Shown here: in pieces, positions 9,149-18,137 of the stretch
Numbering within the stretch: the first letter of the stretch is position 1
Layout: every line of letters begins with the position of its first letter
Assembly (NCBI GenBank): GCA_964276025.1
Contig: CAXYDD010000001.1
Span: forward strand, 124,001 to 188,000
From: Porticoccus sp964276025
Lineage (GTDB): Bacteria; Pseudomonadota; Gammaproteobacteria; Pseudomonadales; Porticoccaceae
Length of the DNA stretch: 64,000 bases
Reading direction: 5' to 3'
The notes under the pieces: generated by a model
Told to the model about the DNA's origin: nothing
What the model saw: only the letters and a program-made list of their open reading frames with translations
Database searches by the model: none
Position numbers and translations under genes: made by a program

Positions 9149-9892
9149 TCATCGTATTCTTCCTGTACCAGAAAAACTTGGAGGTTCGGTAAATGAGCTC
9201 CAGCTCATCCAAATTAAAAATGCTTTACCCACAATATTGGCTTCTGGAACAGGACCCCATACCCTACTATCACTGCTGTTGTCTCGATTGTCACCCACCA
9301 TAAAATAGTGTCCTGATGGAACAACAATAGAGTAGTTTTTTCCAAGATTAGTTGGTATTTTTCTCTTTCTTATGAGGTGTTTTACTCCATCTAGATTTTC
9401 ATTTTCTAATATATAATTTTTATCTTCTGCATCTTCAGACAAGAAGGCATAATCCATCTGTTTTCCATTTATATACAATATATTATTTTTTATCGTGAGT
9501 TTATCACCAGGTAGACCAAGAACTCGTTTAATAAAATATCTTTTATCGTGTGGAGGTGTAAAAACCATTACATCCCCTCTTTCTGGATAACCTAAATCAA
9601 AAAACTTAAATCTTGTAACGGGAAACCTCAGTCCATAGCTAAACTTATTTACTAAAATATAATCACCTATCTTTAAGGTTGGTATCATTGATCCTGAAGG
9701 GATCTGAAAAGGTTCAAAAATAAAGGACCTGAGCACAAAAACAAAGAGTAGGACTGGAAAAAAAGAGCCAAGATAGTCAGAAAACTTAAGTAAAATTTGA
9801 GGTTGCTTGCCTCGATTTAACTTGCTTACTAATAAAAAAATTCCACTAATGAGGACAAGTATTGTAAGCACAAGGGGGAAATTTATATCCAT
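9149..9892 (-). CDS. lepB: Signal peptidase I
   Basis: Inner-membrane serine protease that removes signal peptides from exported preproteins on the periplasmic side. Two hydrophobic N-terminal segments (about residues 4-23 and 43-58), then the catalytic serine in PSGSMIPT at residue 68, the catalytic lysine in KRVLGLPGD near residue 122, and the box MVGDNRDNS near 195. At 247 residues it is shorter than the 324-residue E. coli enzyme but normal for many bacteria. Starts 7 bp after the lepA stop. Confidence 0.96.
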   Translation of the reverse strand: MDINFPLVLTILVLISGIFLLVSKLNRGKQPQILLKFSDYLGSFFPVLLFVFVLRSFIFEPFQIPSGSMIPTLKIGDYILVNKFSYGLRFPVTRFKFFDLGYPERGDVMVFTPPHDKRYFIKRVLGLPGDKLTIKNNILYINGKQMDYAFLSEDAEDKNYILENENLDGVKHLIRKRKIPTNLGKNYSIVVPSGHYFMVGDNRDNSSDSRVWGPVPEANIVGKAFLIWMSWSSFTEPPSFSGTGRIR

Positions 9893-9899
9893 TAAATTC

Positions 9900-11699
9900 T
9901 CAATTATCAGTCTTTAAAACAGCCAAAAAAGCTTCTTGAGGTATCTCTACATTACCAACCCTCTTCATTCTTTTTTTACCTTCTTTTTGCTTTTGAAGTA
10001 ATTTTTTCTTACGTGAGATATCTCCGCCATAACATTTTGCAGTAACATTTTTACGAAGTGCTTTAACAGTTGTTCTCGCTATAACGTGTCCTCCTATAGC
10101 GGCCTGAATTGCTACATCAAACATTTGTCTTGGTATGAGTTCCTTCATTTTTTCAGTTAGTTGTCGTCCTGTCCTTTGTGAATTAGCACGATGAAGGATT
10201 AGCGCTAAAGCGTCAACCCTAGCAGCATTAATTAAAACATCTAGTCTTACTAGTGGGGCCACTTGGAATCTTGTGAAACTGTAATCGAGAGATGCAAAAC
10301 CTCGACTTACAGATTTTAATCTATCAAAGAAATCCATTACCACCTCGCTCATTGGAATATCATATGAAAGAGAAACCTGCTCACCAATAAACTGGAGATC
10401 TTTTTGCACACCCCTTTTTTCAATACAAAGAGTAATTACGTTACCAACATGTTCTTTTGGAACCAAAATATTAGCTTCACATAAAGGTTCGCGCATTTCA
10501 CTAACTTGCGCTGGATCTGGCAAATCAGTTGGGCTTGATATATGTATAATTGTCCCATCTTTCCTTAAAATTTCATAAACAACAGTTGGTGCTGTAGTGA
10601 TTAAATTTAAGTTGTATTCCCGCTCTAATCTTTCTTGGATGATCTCCATATGCAATAAACCGAGAAAACCACAACGAAATCCAAAACCTAATGCATCTGA
10701 ATTTTCAGGTTCAAAAAATAAAGATGCATCATTAAGGGTAAGCTTTGCTAAAGCTTCTCTGAAATCTTCGAAATCATCAGAACTAACAGGAAATAATCCA
10801 GCATAAACTTGTGGCTTTATGTTCTTGAATCCAGGTAAAGATTCTGTTTCTGGGGTACTGAAATGAGTAAATGTATCACCTACAGGCGCACCAAGAATAT
10901 CCTTGATTCCAGCTACTACAAATCCAACTTCCCCCGCTTTTAAAATGCCAGTTTCTTTTCTTTTGGGGGTGAATATTCCAACCGCTTCGACATTATGGGA
11001 TTTACCAATTGATTTAGTAATTATCTTATCTTTTATTTTTAATACTCCAGCAGAAACTCTTACGAGGGAAACAACCCCTAGATATGTATCAAACCAAGAA
11101 TCAATAATTAAAGCCTGCAATGGAGCCTCTATATTACCTTTTGGAGGAGGAATCTTAAGAATAAGTCGCTCAAGAACATCTTCTATACCTAATCCAGTTT
11201 TTGCGCTGCAATGGATTGCATCTTCAGCATCTATGCCAATAATATTTTCTATTTCTTTAATAACACGATCAGGATCTGCTTGAGGTAAATCCATCTTATT
11301 TAAAACCGGAATTACCTCGAGCTCCTGTTCAATTGCTGTGTAACAATTTGCAACTGACTGGGCTTCTACACCCTGGCCAGCATCTACAACAAGGAGCGCT
11401 CCTTCACACGCGGCTAGAGATCGGGATACTTCATATGAAAAATCTACATGTCCAGGCGTATCAATAAAATTCAATTGATAGATTTTCTTGTCTTTAGCTC
11501 GATAATTCAATGTTACACTTTGAGCCTTAATTGTTATGCCCCTTTCTCGCTCTATATCCATTGAATCTAAGACTTGCGCGGACATTTCTCTTGAGTCGAG
11601 TCCACCGCAATACTGGATAAACCGATCTGCAATCGTAGATTTACCGTGATCGATATGTGCGATAATAGAAAAATTTCTTATATGGCTTAAATTAGACAC
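9900..11699 (-). CDS. lepA: Elongation factor 4 (LepA)
   Basis: Ribosome-associated translational GTPase involved in initiation/back-translocation under stress. G1 AHIDHGKS, G2/G3 region with RERGITIKAQ and DTPGHVDF, G4 NKMD, and the LepA-specific C-terminal domain with AKCYGGDISRKKKLL. I chose the GTG at 11699 because it yields VSNLSHIRNFSII, which aligns with the usual N-terminus and gives exactly 599 residues, the common LepA length; the frame is open to a TTG at 11750, which would add 17 unsupported residues. Precedes lepB. Confidence 0.95.
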   Translation of the reverse strand: MSNLSHIRNFSIIAHIDHGKSTIADRFIQYCGGLDSREMSAQVLDSMDIERERGITIKAQSVTLNYRAKDKKIYQLNFIDTPGHVDFSYEVSRSLAACEGALLVVDAGQGVEAQSVANCYTAIEQELEVIPVLNKMDLPQADPDRVIKEIENIIGIDAEDAIHCSAKTGLGIEDVLERLILKIPPPKGNIEAPLQALIIDSWFDTYLGVVSLVRVSAGVLKIKDKIITKSIGKSHNVEAVGIFTPKRKETGILKAGEVGFVVAGIKDILGAPVGDTFTHFSTPETESLPGFKNIKPQVYAGLFPVSSDDFEDFREALAKLTLNDASLFFEPENSDALGFGFRCGFLGLLHMEIIQERLEREYNLNLITTAPTVVYEILRKDGTIIHISSPTDLPDPAQVSEMREPLCEANILVPKEHVGNVITLCIEKRGVQKDLQFIGEQVSLSYDIPMSEVVMDFFDRLKSVSRGFASLDYSFTRFQVAPLVRLDVLINAARVDALALILHRANSQRTGRQLTEKMKELIPRQMFDVAIQAAIGGHVIARTTVKALRKNVTAKCYGGDISRKKKLLQKQKEGKKRMKRVGNVEIPQEAFLAVLKTDN

Positions 11700-11846
11700 A
11701 GGGTTAAATTTTCGTTGTAGTGAATAGTCATTTGCAGGTAATTTTGGCAAGATTCAATTCATCAATTTTAACCTATTTGGCGTAGAGACGCCATGAAATA
11801 TAGGAAAAGAAAAAAGCTATTTCGCAATTTGAGCCTGAGGTATATT

Positions 11847-12461
11847 TTATTCAGATATAAGTTTTTCTTCATTTTGATTATATCTATGGAGAAGACCATC
11901 AAGATATCTTTGAATCTGTTCACGAGTTAAATCACTATCTGGTTTTTTACTCTGAAATAAAATTTCATTTGATGCTATTGATTCTTTTTTGGAATGATTT
12001 GAAATTGCAACATTTCTAGCCATAGTCGGTGGTATGCCAAATTCAGCTGATGACCTAAGGCTAGAGGAGCTAAGATTTAACTGTATATTTTCTGTTTTAA
12101 CAAATACAGATGAGTATTCAGTTGTATTTTTATACTCCTGCATTCCTAATAATGCAACAGTAGCCACAGAAGCTGCTACAGCGAATCTTCCCAATGGTTT
12201 AATCAGGTACTGAGATATACTCTTTTTGCCATAAGTCTTTTCAAGCTTCACTGCAGATGAAATCTCGGATGAGAAATCTCTAATTATATAAGGAAGATAT
12301 CCATGCATAGAAGCAGAGGTTACTTCATATCGGCGCCATGTATCACGCAATGGTCCATTGGAAGGCAATTCTTTAAGCACCCTATGTAATTCAATTTCTT
12401 CAGCTTCACCATCAAACATAGCAGAGAGAGCTTCTTTCAAATGATGTTCATTGACGCTCAT
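11847..12461 (-). CDS. rseA: Sigma-E anti-sigma factor, RseA-like
   Basis: Membrane-spanning inhibitor of RpoE. The N-terminal domain carries LKEALSAMFDGEAEE, matching the sigma-binding region of RseA, and RDTWRRYEVTSASMHG. A single transmembrane segment (FAVAASVATVALLG) lies at about residues 95-115, and the rest is predicted periplasmic. Position directly after rpoE supports the identity. The start at 12461 matches RseA N-termini; an ATG four codons upstream is possible. The periplasmic part diverges from E. coli RseA, and no rseB, rseC or mucD-like gene follows before lepA. Whether it is cleaved by DegS/RseP here is inference. Confidence 0.85.
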   Translation of the reverse strand: MSVNEHHLKEALSAMFDGEAEEIELHRVLKELPSNGPLRDTWRRYEVTSASMHGYLPYIIRDFSSEISSAVKLEKTYGKKSISQYLIKPLGRFAVAASVATVALLGMQEYKNTTEYSSVFVKTENIQLNLSSSSLRSSAEFGIPPTMARNVAISNHSKKESIASNEILFQSKKPDSDLTREQIQRYLDGLLHRYNQNEEKLISE

Positions 12462-12538
12462 ATTAACAACCATTAATATTTTAAATTTAACTTATAACTT
12501 ATGACCAACATTAACTCAAAAGGTTCAATTTTAATAAA

Positions 12539-13123
12539 CTAGTTTTCCATTCCCTTTATTTTTTCTTCAAGCGCTTCGCGCGCACGAAAAATTCTTGATC
12601 TCACTGTACCTACAGGACAATCCATTATATCTGAAATTTGCTCATAACTTAGATCTTCAAATTCACGCAACATTAAGACAGTGCGAAGATCTGCAGGTAA
12701 TTCTTTTATCGATATATTTATTACTTTCTCTAGCTCGTTTTTTGCAAGGATATTATCTGGTGAATCGTGATTCTGAAGTTGGCTGTTCTGTTCTATATAT
12801 TCAGAGTCATCTAGATCAAGATCAAATGATGGTGGACGTCTATTGCGTGCAAGCAAATAATTTTTTGATGTATTCACAGCTATACGATAAAGCCATGTGT
12901 AAAATGCACTTTCACTTCGAAAGTTTTCGAGTGCTCGATATGCCTTTATAAAGGTTTCTTGGACTACATCATTGACTTCATCGAAGTCTTTAACATATCT
13001 AGAAACAATAGCATGCACTTTAAATTGATGTTTAAGCACAAGCAGATCAAAAGCACTCTTATCCCCTTTTTGGACACGAGCTACCAGTTGATCATCGCTA
13101 ATTTTTGGTTGCTCATTTTTCAT
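12539..13123 (-). CDS. rpoE: RNA polymerase sigma-E factor RpoE
   Basis: ECF sigma factor controlling the envelope stress regulon. 194 residues, closely following E. coli RpoE: region 2 with DVVQETFIKAYRALENFR and SAFYTWLYRIAVNTSKNYL, a variable acidic linker, and region 4 with LSYEQISDIMDCPVGTVRSR. The ATG at 13123 has AGGA six bases upstream. Divergent from nadB, as in E. coli. The intergenic region has AT-rich promoter-like elements, but I could not identify a convincing sigma-E-type GAACTT/TCAAA promoter for autoregulation. Confidence 0.97.
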   Translation of the reverse strand: MKNEQPKISDDQLVARVQKGDKSAFDLLVLKHQFKVHAIVSRYVKDFDEVNDVVQETFIKAYRALENFRSESAFYTWLYRIAVNTSKNYLLARNRRPPSFDLDLDDSEYIEQNSQLQNHDSPDNILAKNELEKVINISIKELPADLRTVLMLREFEDLSYEQISDIMDCPVGTVRSRIFRAREALEEKIKGMEN

Positions 13124-13236
13124 CGATGTCCTAGATTTTTTTATTTACAATACAAAAAAAGGCAGAGAAATTTATTATCACTTACTATAATAGCATTACT
13201 TGAATTAAATTAGACCTGACAAGAGCAAAAATTAAT

Positions 13237-14850
13237 ATGCCCAATAAGCAAGAGGTGCTTGTAATAGGTAGCGGTGCAGCAGGAATGACAGTTGCCCTTG
13301 AGCTCGCTACTAAGTATAAGGTTTCCATATTAAGTAAGAGTGCCATTGAATCCGGGGCCACTTGGTGGGCTCAAGGAGGAATTGCAAGTGTATTTGATCA
13401 TGAAGACTCAATAGAATCTCATTATCAAGATACCATAAAAGCTGGTGCTGGCATGTGCCATGAGCAAACTGTGAGATCTGCTGTAGAAAGAGGTCCTGAG
13501 GCTATACGTTGGCTGGTTGCGCAAGGTGTCGAGTTTACACAAAACTCAAGTGATCAGTACCATCTTACTCAAGAAGCCGGACATAGTCATCGAAGAATTC
13601 TTCATTCAGCAGATGCGACAGGCAAAGAAGTATCAGCCTCTTTAGCAGACAAAGTAAAGAGTAATCCTAATATAAAACTTTATGAAAATCACATTGCTGT
13701 AGACCTAATAACGCAAGCTGATAAAAGTTCGAGTCGGATGAGATGCACGGGAGCTTATGTTCTCGATACAAAAAAAGATACTGTGGATGTTTTTCATGCA
13801 AAAGTTGTAGTTTTAGCAACTGGTGGAGCAAGTAAAGCATACCTTTATACAAGTAACCCTGATGGAGCGACTGGAGACGGTATAGCACTTGCCTGGAGAT
13901 CTGGTTGCAGAGTTGCAAATCTTGAATTTAATCAATTTCACCCGACATGCTTATATCATCCTGATGCAAAAGCCTTTTTGCTAACAGAAGCCTTACGTGG
14001 TGAAGGGGCATACCTTAGGCTTCCAAATGGAGACCGCTTCATGTCAAAGTTTCATTCTAAAGCTGAGCTAGCACCAAGAGATATAGTTGCAAGAGCAATA
14101 GATTATGAAATAAAAAGGTTGGGTTGCGATTGTGTTTTTTTAGATATTACACATAAGCCAGCTAAATTCATTGATAAGCATTTTCCTTCTGTCAAAAAAT
14201 ATTGCCTGAAGTTTGGTATAGACATCACAAGTGATTTGATTCCAGTAGTTCCAGCTGCACATTATACTTGTGGTGGTCTAATGGTTAATCAATATGGGCA
14301 GACTGACTTATGGAATCTTTATGCCGTCGGAGAAACTGCCTTCACTGGCTTGCATGGTGCAAACAGAATGGCTAGTAACTCTCTTTTGGAGTGTGTGGTT
14401 TTTGGCAGGATTTCTGCAGAAGAAATAAATAACAGGATGTCAGGTATATCTGACTTCCAATTTGCAAAACCATGGGACGAGAGCAGAGTAACCCATTCTG
14501 ACGAGGATGTTATTATTTCTCATAACTGGGATGAGCTCAGACGCTTTATGTGGGATTATGTAGGTATAGTGAGATCCAAAAAGAGATTAGAAAGAGCAGA
14601 ACATAGAGTGAAATTATTACAATTAGAAATTCAGGAATATTATAGTAATTATAAAATTGGTAAAAATTTAATAGAGCTGCGAAACCTTGTCCTTGTGTCA
14701 GAGTTAATAATTCGATGTGCAAAACAGCGTAAAGAAAGCAGAGGACTACATTATACTTTAGATTATCCCGAGTTATCTAAAATTGCAAAGGACACAATCA
14801 TGGTGCCAATTAACTTTGCCGCGCAAAATATTGTTGTTAATTCGGTTTGA
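13237..14850 (+). CDS. nadB: L-aspartate oxidase
   Basis: FAD enzyme that oxidises L-aspartate to iminoaspartate, the first step of de novo NAD synthesis. 537 residues: N-terminal dinucleotide-binding motif GSGAAGM at residues 10-16, then WWAQGGIA, HTREGGHS-equivalent HLTQEAGHSHRRILH, EALRGEGAYL, and PAAHYTCGG with the AVGETAFTGLHGANRMASNS block. The helical C-terminal domain is complete. A good -10 hexamer TATAAT is at 13186-13191, without a clear -35. Convergent with sdhE (17-bp gap). nadA and nadC are not in the window. Confidence 0.97.
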   Translation: MPNKQEVLVIGSGAAGMTVALELATKYKVSILSKSAIESGATWWAQGGIASVFDHEDSIESHYQDTIKAGAGMCHEQTVRSAVERGPEAIRWLVAQGVEFTQNSSDQYHLTQEAGHSHRRILHSADATGKEVSASLADKVKSNPNIKLYENHIAVDLITQADKSSSRMRCTGAYVLDTKKDTVDVFHAKVVVLATGGASKAYLYTSNPDGATGDGIALAWRSGCRVANLEFNQFHPTCLYHPDAKAFLLTEALRGEGAYLRLPNGDRFMSKFHSKAELAPRDIVARAIDYEIKRLGCDCVFLDITHKPAKFIDKHFPSVKKYCLKFGIDITSDLIPVVPAAHYTCGGLMVNQYGQTDLWNLYAVGETAFTGLHGANRMASNSLLECVVFGRISAEEINNRMSGISDFQFAKPWDESRVTHSDEDVIISHNWDELRRFMWDYVGIVRSKKRLERAEHRVKLLQLEIQEYYSNYKIGKNLIELRNLVLVSELIIRCAKQRKESRGLHYTLDYPELSKIAKDTIMVPINFAAQNIVVNSV

Positions 14851-14867
14851 ACCTATTTTTATTCAAA

Positions 14868-15116
14868 TTATGGGCGAACTAAATGTCTAGTATCCCTTAT
14901 TATATCGATAATTTTTTGCAACTCTGGATTACTAGAGCCTTTTCGATCTATAAGCCAATTCCAAAGATCTTGATCCTCACATTCTAGCAGTTTCCAATAT
15001 CTCATTTGATCTTCAATTGCTAACTGGGGGTATACTTTTTCAAGAAAAGGTAAGAACATTAGGTCTAACTCAAGCATACCGCGCCTGCTTGCCCATGAAA
15101 GTCTTTTTATATCCAT
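14868..15116 (-). CDS. sdhE: Succinate dehydrogenase flavinylation factor SdhE (YgfY)
   Basis: Small cytoplasmic helical protein needed for covalent attachment of FAD to SdhA and FrdA. The diagnostic RGMLELD motif is at about residues 12-18 of the 82-residue product. I start it at the ATG at 15116 (MDIKRLSWASRRG); an in-frame start three codons upstream is possible. In gammaproteobacteria it typically neighbours ygfZ, and that is so here, divergently. The usual partner ygfX is not present. Confidence 0.93.
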   Translation of the reverse strand: MDIKRLSWASRRGMLELDLMFLPFLEKVYPQLAIEDQMRYWKLLECEDQDLWNWLIDRKGSSNPELQKIIDIIRDTRHLVRP

Positions 15117-15215
15117 CAACAACACCTTTTAGTTGAAAAAGTAAGTTTTTATTATAGTGGAACTAGCTAGGTTTACGAACTAAGATATATATAAGATATT
15201 TTATTGTGGATATAT

Positions 15216-16193
15216 ATGAATAACTGGCATTCTTTTTTAAAAAAAAATGGCGCAAATTTCTCAAATAAAAAAGAAGTATCATTTGATAAAGCGTTGCCAT
15301 TTTCCGATTACTCTAGAGAATTGGGTTTTTTTGTGCCATTAACTCATCTTGGCTTGATTCAGCTTGAAGGTCAGGATGCCAAGCAATTTCTTCAAGGGCA
15401 AATCACTTGTGATGTTGGCTCGCTCTCAAAAGAAAATAGTATTTTTGGCGCAAGATGTAATCCAAAAGGTCGCACTCTAACAAACTTTCAACTTCATGAA
15501 ACTAATGATGGTAGATTATTGTTAATTATGCACCGTTCTTTGATTGATCTGACGATTCAAGACCTCTCTAAATACGCAGCATTTTATAAAGTTGCTCTTA
15601 AGGATGCAACAGACCTTCATGCCTTGTTCGGTTTAGTTCGTATAAATCATGATTATCAGTCTAATATAAGCTCAAATTTTTCTTATAAAGATGGTAGAGA
15701 GCTTGTTTCTATACCTGTAAACCATGCAATAGAGCTATGGGATGAATTATCAGCTGTATCAACTGTTGCAGATTATAATTTTTGGGAATCCCTAAATATA
15801 CAATCAGGAATACCAGTATTACAAAAAGAGACCTCAGGTTCCTTTGTGCCGCAAATGCTCAATTTAGACCACCTTGATGCCATAAGTTTCACCAAGGGCT
15901 GTTATACAGGACAAGAGGTGGTTGCTAGAATGAAGTATCTCGGTAAACTAAAAAGAAGAGTATATCGTATAATCAGAAATAGCGATCAGATTACACCTCC
16001 CGGTACACCTTGTTATGTTGAAGATATAAAGCAGGTTTCTGGCTATGTGATATCTAGTGTACAAATAGACTCAAATGCTCAAGAGCTTTTAGTGGTTCTT
16101 ACAGATCAAGCTGCAAAAATTCATCGTATGGCTATTGGCAATACTAGTATCGAAAAAATTCAATATTTACCTCTGAATTATATTAAAAGTTAA
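15216..16193 (+). CDS. ygfZ: tRNA-modifying protein YgfZ (folate-binding, Fe-S cluster repair)
   Basis: Folate-binding GcvT-like protein that supports Fe-S enzymes, among them MiaB, the 2-methylthio tRNA modifier. The hallmark KGCYTGQEVVARMKYLG is present at about residues 225-241, and GCVT-type features such as LEGQDAKQFLQGQITCDV occur near the N-terminus. The ATG at 15216 is preferred over an in-frame TTG at 15204. Length 325 residues, as in E. coli. Sits between sdhE (divergent, 99 bp) and a small membrane protein gene 31 bp downstream. Confidence 0.93.
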   Translation: MNNWHSFLKKNGANFSNKKEVSFDKALPFSDYSRELGFFVPLTHLGLIQLEGQDAKQFLQGQITCDVGSLSKENSIFGARCNPKGRTLTNFQLHETNDGRLLLIMHRSLIDLTIQDLSKYAAFYKVALKDATDLHALFGLVRINHDYQSNISSNFSYKDGRELVSIPVNHAIELWDELSAVSTVADYNFWESLNIQSGIPVLQKETSGSFVPQMLNLDHLDAISFTKGCYTGQEVVARMKYLGKLKRRVYRIIRNSDQITPPGTPCYVEDIKQVSGYVISSVQIDSNAQELLVVLTDQAAKIHRMAIGNTSIEKIQYLPLNYIKS

Positions 16194-16224
16194 ATTGCCA
16201 ATGAACTATAAAGGAATGCTTTAA

Positions 16225-16647
16225 ATGTTTGAATGGCTTGCTGATAATCAAAGCCTATTGGTCTGGTTAAGTTTTTTTTCGGCTATATTTTTTATTGTTA
16301 GCTTGATGGTTTTACCTTGGCTGGTAGGTTTAATTCCAGAGGATTATTTTTTTAACACAACGATTGATCTATCAAATAATAATGAGGATAATTTTTACTA
16401 CAAGCTAGCAATAAAGACTGGAAAGAATGCTTTAGGGTTAGTTTTACTAGTTGGCGGAGTGCTTATGCTTTTTTTGCCAGGCCAGGGACTACTAACTATA
16501 TTCATCGGGATTATTTTGATTGATTATCCAAAAAAACAATTAGTTGAAAGGCGTTTGGTCAAAATAGATATTATTTTTAAAGGTTTAAATTGGATTAGAA
16601 TTAAAGGAGGCCATCCTCCTATAAGACTTAATATGGATGAAGATTAG
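16225..16647 (+). CDS. Small membrane protein, PGPGW-like
   Basis: A 140-residue protein with two or three hydrophobic segments: about residues 11-36, then a hydrophobic hairpin at about 72-101 containing FLPGQGLLTIFIGI. That turn resembles the PGPGW motif of a family of uncharacterised small membrane proteins, but here it reads PGQG, so the assignment is tentative. AAGGA lies nine bases before the ATG. It probably shares a transcript with ygfZ. Its stop codon shares three bases with the stop of the convergent ung gene. Function unknown. Confidence 0.7.
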   Translation: MFEWLADNQSLLVWLSFFSAIFFIVSLMVLPWLVGLIPEDYFFNTTIDLSNNNEDNFYYKLAIKTGKNALGLVLLVGGVLMLFLPGQGLLTIFIGIILIDYPKKQLVERRLVKIDIIFKGLNWIRIKGGHPPIRLNMDED

Positions 16648-17357
16648 TTCTTTTTGGGAGATATATTCCAATTTATTTTTTTCCTACAATTCTTATATAT
16701 GTATCTTTCTGCTAAAGAAAAATGTCTGCAACCAAAAAATCCTCTATATGAAGATAATGGAGATGGGTGAGGAGCTTTGAGAATAAGATGCTTGTCACCG
16801 TCAATAATAACAGTTTTTTTTTGTGCATCTTTCCCCCAAAGTATAAAAACTAAATTTTTTTTTCGTGCGCTTAACTCTTCTATGATTTTATTTGTAAAAG
16901 TCTCCCATCCAATATTTTGATGGCTACCAGGTAAAGATTTTTCCACAGTAAGGACGGTGTTGAGGAGCAGGACTCCTTGCTCAGACCAAGATGTGAGACA
17001 ACCGTGGGGCGGTTCTGATATTTTTATATCTGTGACGAGTTCTTTAAATATATTTCGTAATGATCCAGGAATTGCAATTTCTGGTTTTACAGAAAAACTT
17101 AAGCCGTGGGCCTGTCCTTCCCCGTGATATGGGTCTTGCCCAAGTATAATTACATCCACTTCATTAAAAGGTGTTCTTTTTAAAGCTTCAAACCAATTTG
17201 ATATCGGCGGATAAATTACCTTACCTTTATCAGCTTCAGACTGAAGAAAGGTAAATAAGTTCTTCATATACAGTTTCTTAAACTCATTGCCTAAAACATC
17301 TTTCCAAGATGTATGTAAATTATTTGTTGCAGTCAACATATCGAGTGGAGCTTTCAT
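16644..17357 (-). CDS. ung: Uracil-DNA glycosylase
   Basis: Removes uracil from DNA in base excision repair. The family 1 motifs are intact: GQDPYHGEGQAHGLSFSV, with the catalytic aspartate, near residue 73, and HPSPLSSYRGFFG near residue 195 with the uracil-contacting histidine. 237 residues, near the E. coli length. An alternative ATG six codons in (17339) would fit equally well. The gene is convergent with the preceding membrane protein gene, the two stops overlapping as TTAG, and divergent from yciB with a 132-bp shared upstream region. Confidence 0.96.
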   Translation of the reverse strand: MKAPLDMLTATNNLHTSWKDVLGNEFKKLYMKNLFTFLQSEADKGKVIYPPISNWFEALKRTPFNEVDVIILGQDPYHGEGQAHGLSFSVKPEIAIPGSLRNIFKELVTDIKISEPPHGCLTSWSEQGVLLLNTVLTVEKSLPGSHQNIGWETFTNKIIEELSARKKNLVFILWGKDAQKKTVIIDGDKHLILKAPHPSPLSSYRGFFGCRHFSLAERYIYKNCRKKINWNISPKKN

Positions 17358-17489
17358 AAGCTAAAAAGTTAGATTTATCTAATTTGTCGATAATATTTTA
17401 AACTAAAAAATAGATAAATATACCTTTAAAGATTTTATATATCTGCTTTATGTAATATTATTTATTGGTTATTAATATATGGGGAAAGA

Positions 17490-18032
17490 ATGAAAGTATT
17501 TGCATTTTTTATAGAAATTTTGCCACTTGCTGGCTTTTTTATTGGTTTCCACTATTACGGGATATATATAGCAGCAGTTATATCGGTTGCTCTGGGTTTT
17601 GCTGTTCTTTTTATATCTTGGTTTAATGAAAAGCGATTAGCCCCTTTCCCTCTTTACTGTATATTTTTTTCAGCAATCTTTACATTAGCTGCAGTTATTT
17701 TTGGAACGAGTATTTTGATAAAAATACAACCCACAGTTGCCAATGGCTTATTCTCTCTCGTTTTACTCGGTGGCTGGTTTCTAGATCGACCAATGATGCA
17801 GGTTTTCTTTGGTGCTCAATTTAATCTAGATAATGAAACATGGGTAAAACTTACATATAGGTGGGGCTGTTTTTTTCTATTATTAGCAGTAGCTAACGAG
17901 ATTGTATGGAGAAATAATTCAGAAGAATACTGGGTGAATTATAAAACTTTTATTGTGGCGCCACTTTCTGCTTTTTTTATGTTAGCTCAATTACCGTTAA
18001 CACTAAGAGGTACAAAAAAGCATATCTCTTAA
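17490..18032 (+). CDS. yciB: Septation protein A family inner membrane protein YciB (IspZ)
   Basis: 180-residue integral membrane protein with about five transmembrane helices. Family-specific stretches are visible: IKIQPTVANGLFSLVLLGG about residue 78, LTYRWGCFFLLLAVANEIVWR about residues 121-141 and a final hydrophobic helix. In E. coli YciB interacts with cell elongation and division proteins and affects envelope integrity; the mechanism is unresolved. GGGGAAAG immediately precedes the ATG. ctaA lies 105 bp downstream with a plausible promoter of its own. Confidence 0.9.
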   Translation: MKVFAFFIEILPLAGFFIGFHYYGIYIAAVISVALGFAVLFISWFNEKRLAPFPLYCIFFSAIFTLAAVIFGTSILIKIQPTVANGLFSLVLLGGWFLDRPMMQVFFGAQFNLDNETWVKLTYRWGCFFLLLAVANEIVWRNNSEEYWVNYKTFIVAPLSAFFMLAQLPLTLRGTKKHIS

Positions 18033-18075
18033 AATGATATACATCTAGTAAATCTTCAAAATAATCTATCCTTTG

Positions 18076-18103
18076 TTGCCCAGATATTCTAGAGGTCTAC
18101 AAT
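18076..18103 (+). promoter_or_regulatory. Putative sigma-70 promoter for ctaA
   Basis: TTGCCC (18076-18081, four of six consensus -35 bases) and TACAAT (18098-18103, five of six -10 bases) are spaced 16 bp apart, about 35 bp before the ctaA start. Position and spacing are good, but in AT-rich DNA such matches arise by chance. Confidence 0.4.
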
Positions 18104-18137
18104 ATGATTTATATATAAAAATCTTTTACAAGGCCTT

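Noticed and set aside
10903..11283. Plus-strand open frame antisense to lepA
   Set aside because: No family resemblance, no ribosome site, and it mirrors the codon pattern of lepA.
11778..11793. 6-bp inverted repeat (TGGCGT/ACGCCA) between rseA and lepA
   Set aside because: Has no T run on either strand, so it is not a convincing terminator; too short to call an operator.
12595..12951. 118-codon plus-strand open frame inside rpoE
   Set aside because: Antisense shadow of the sigma factor gene.
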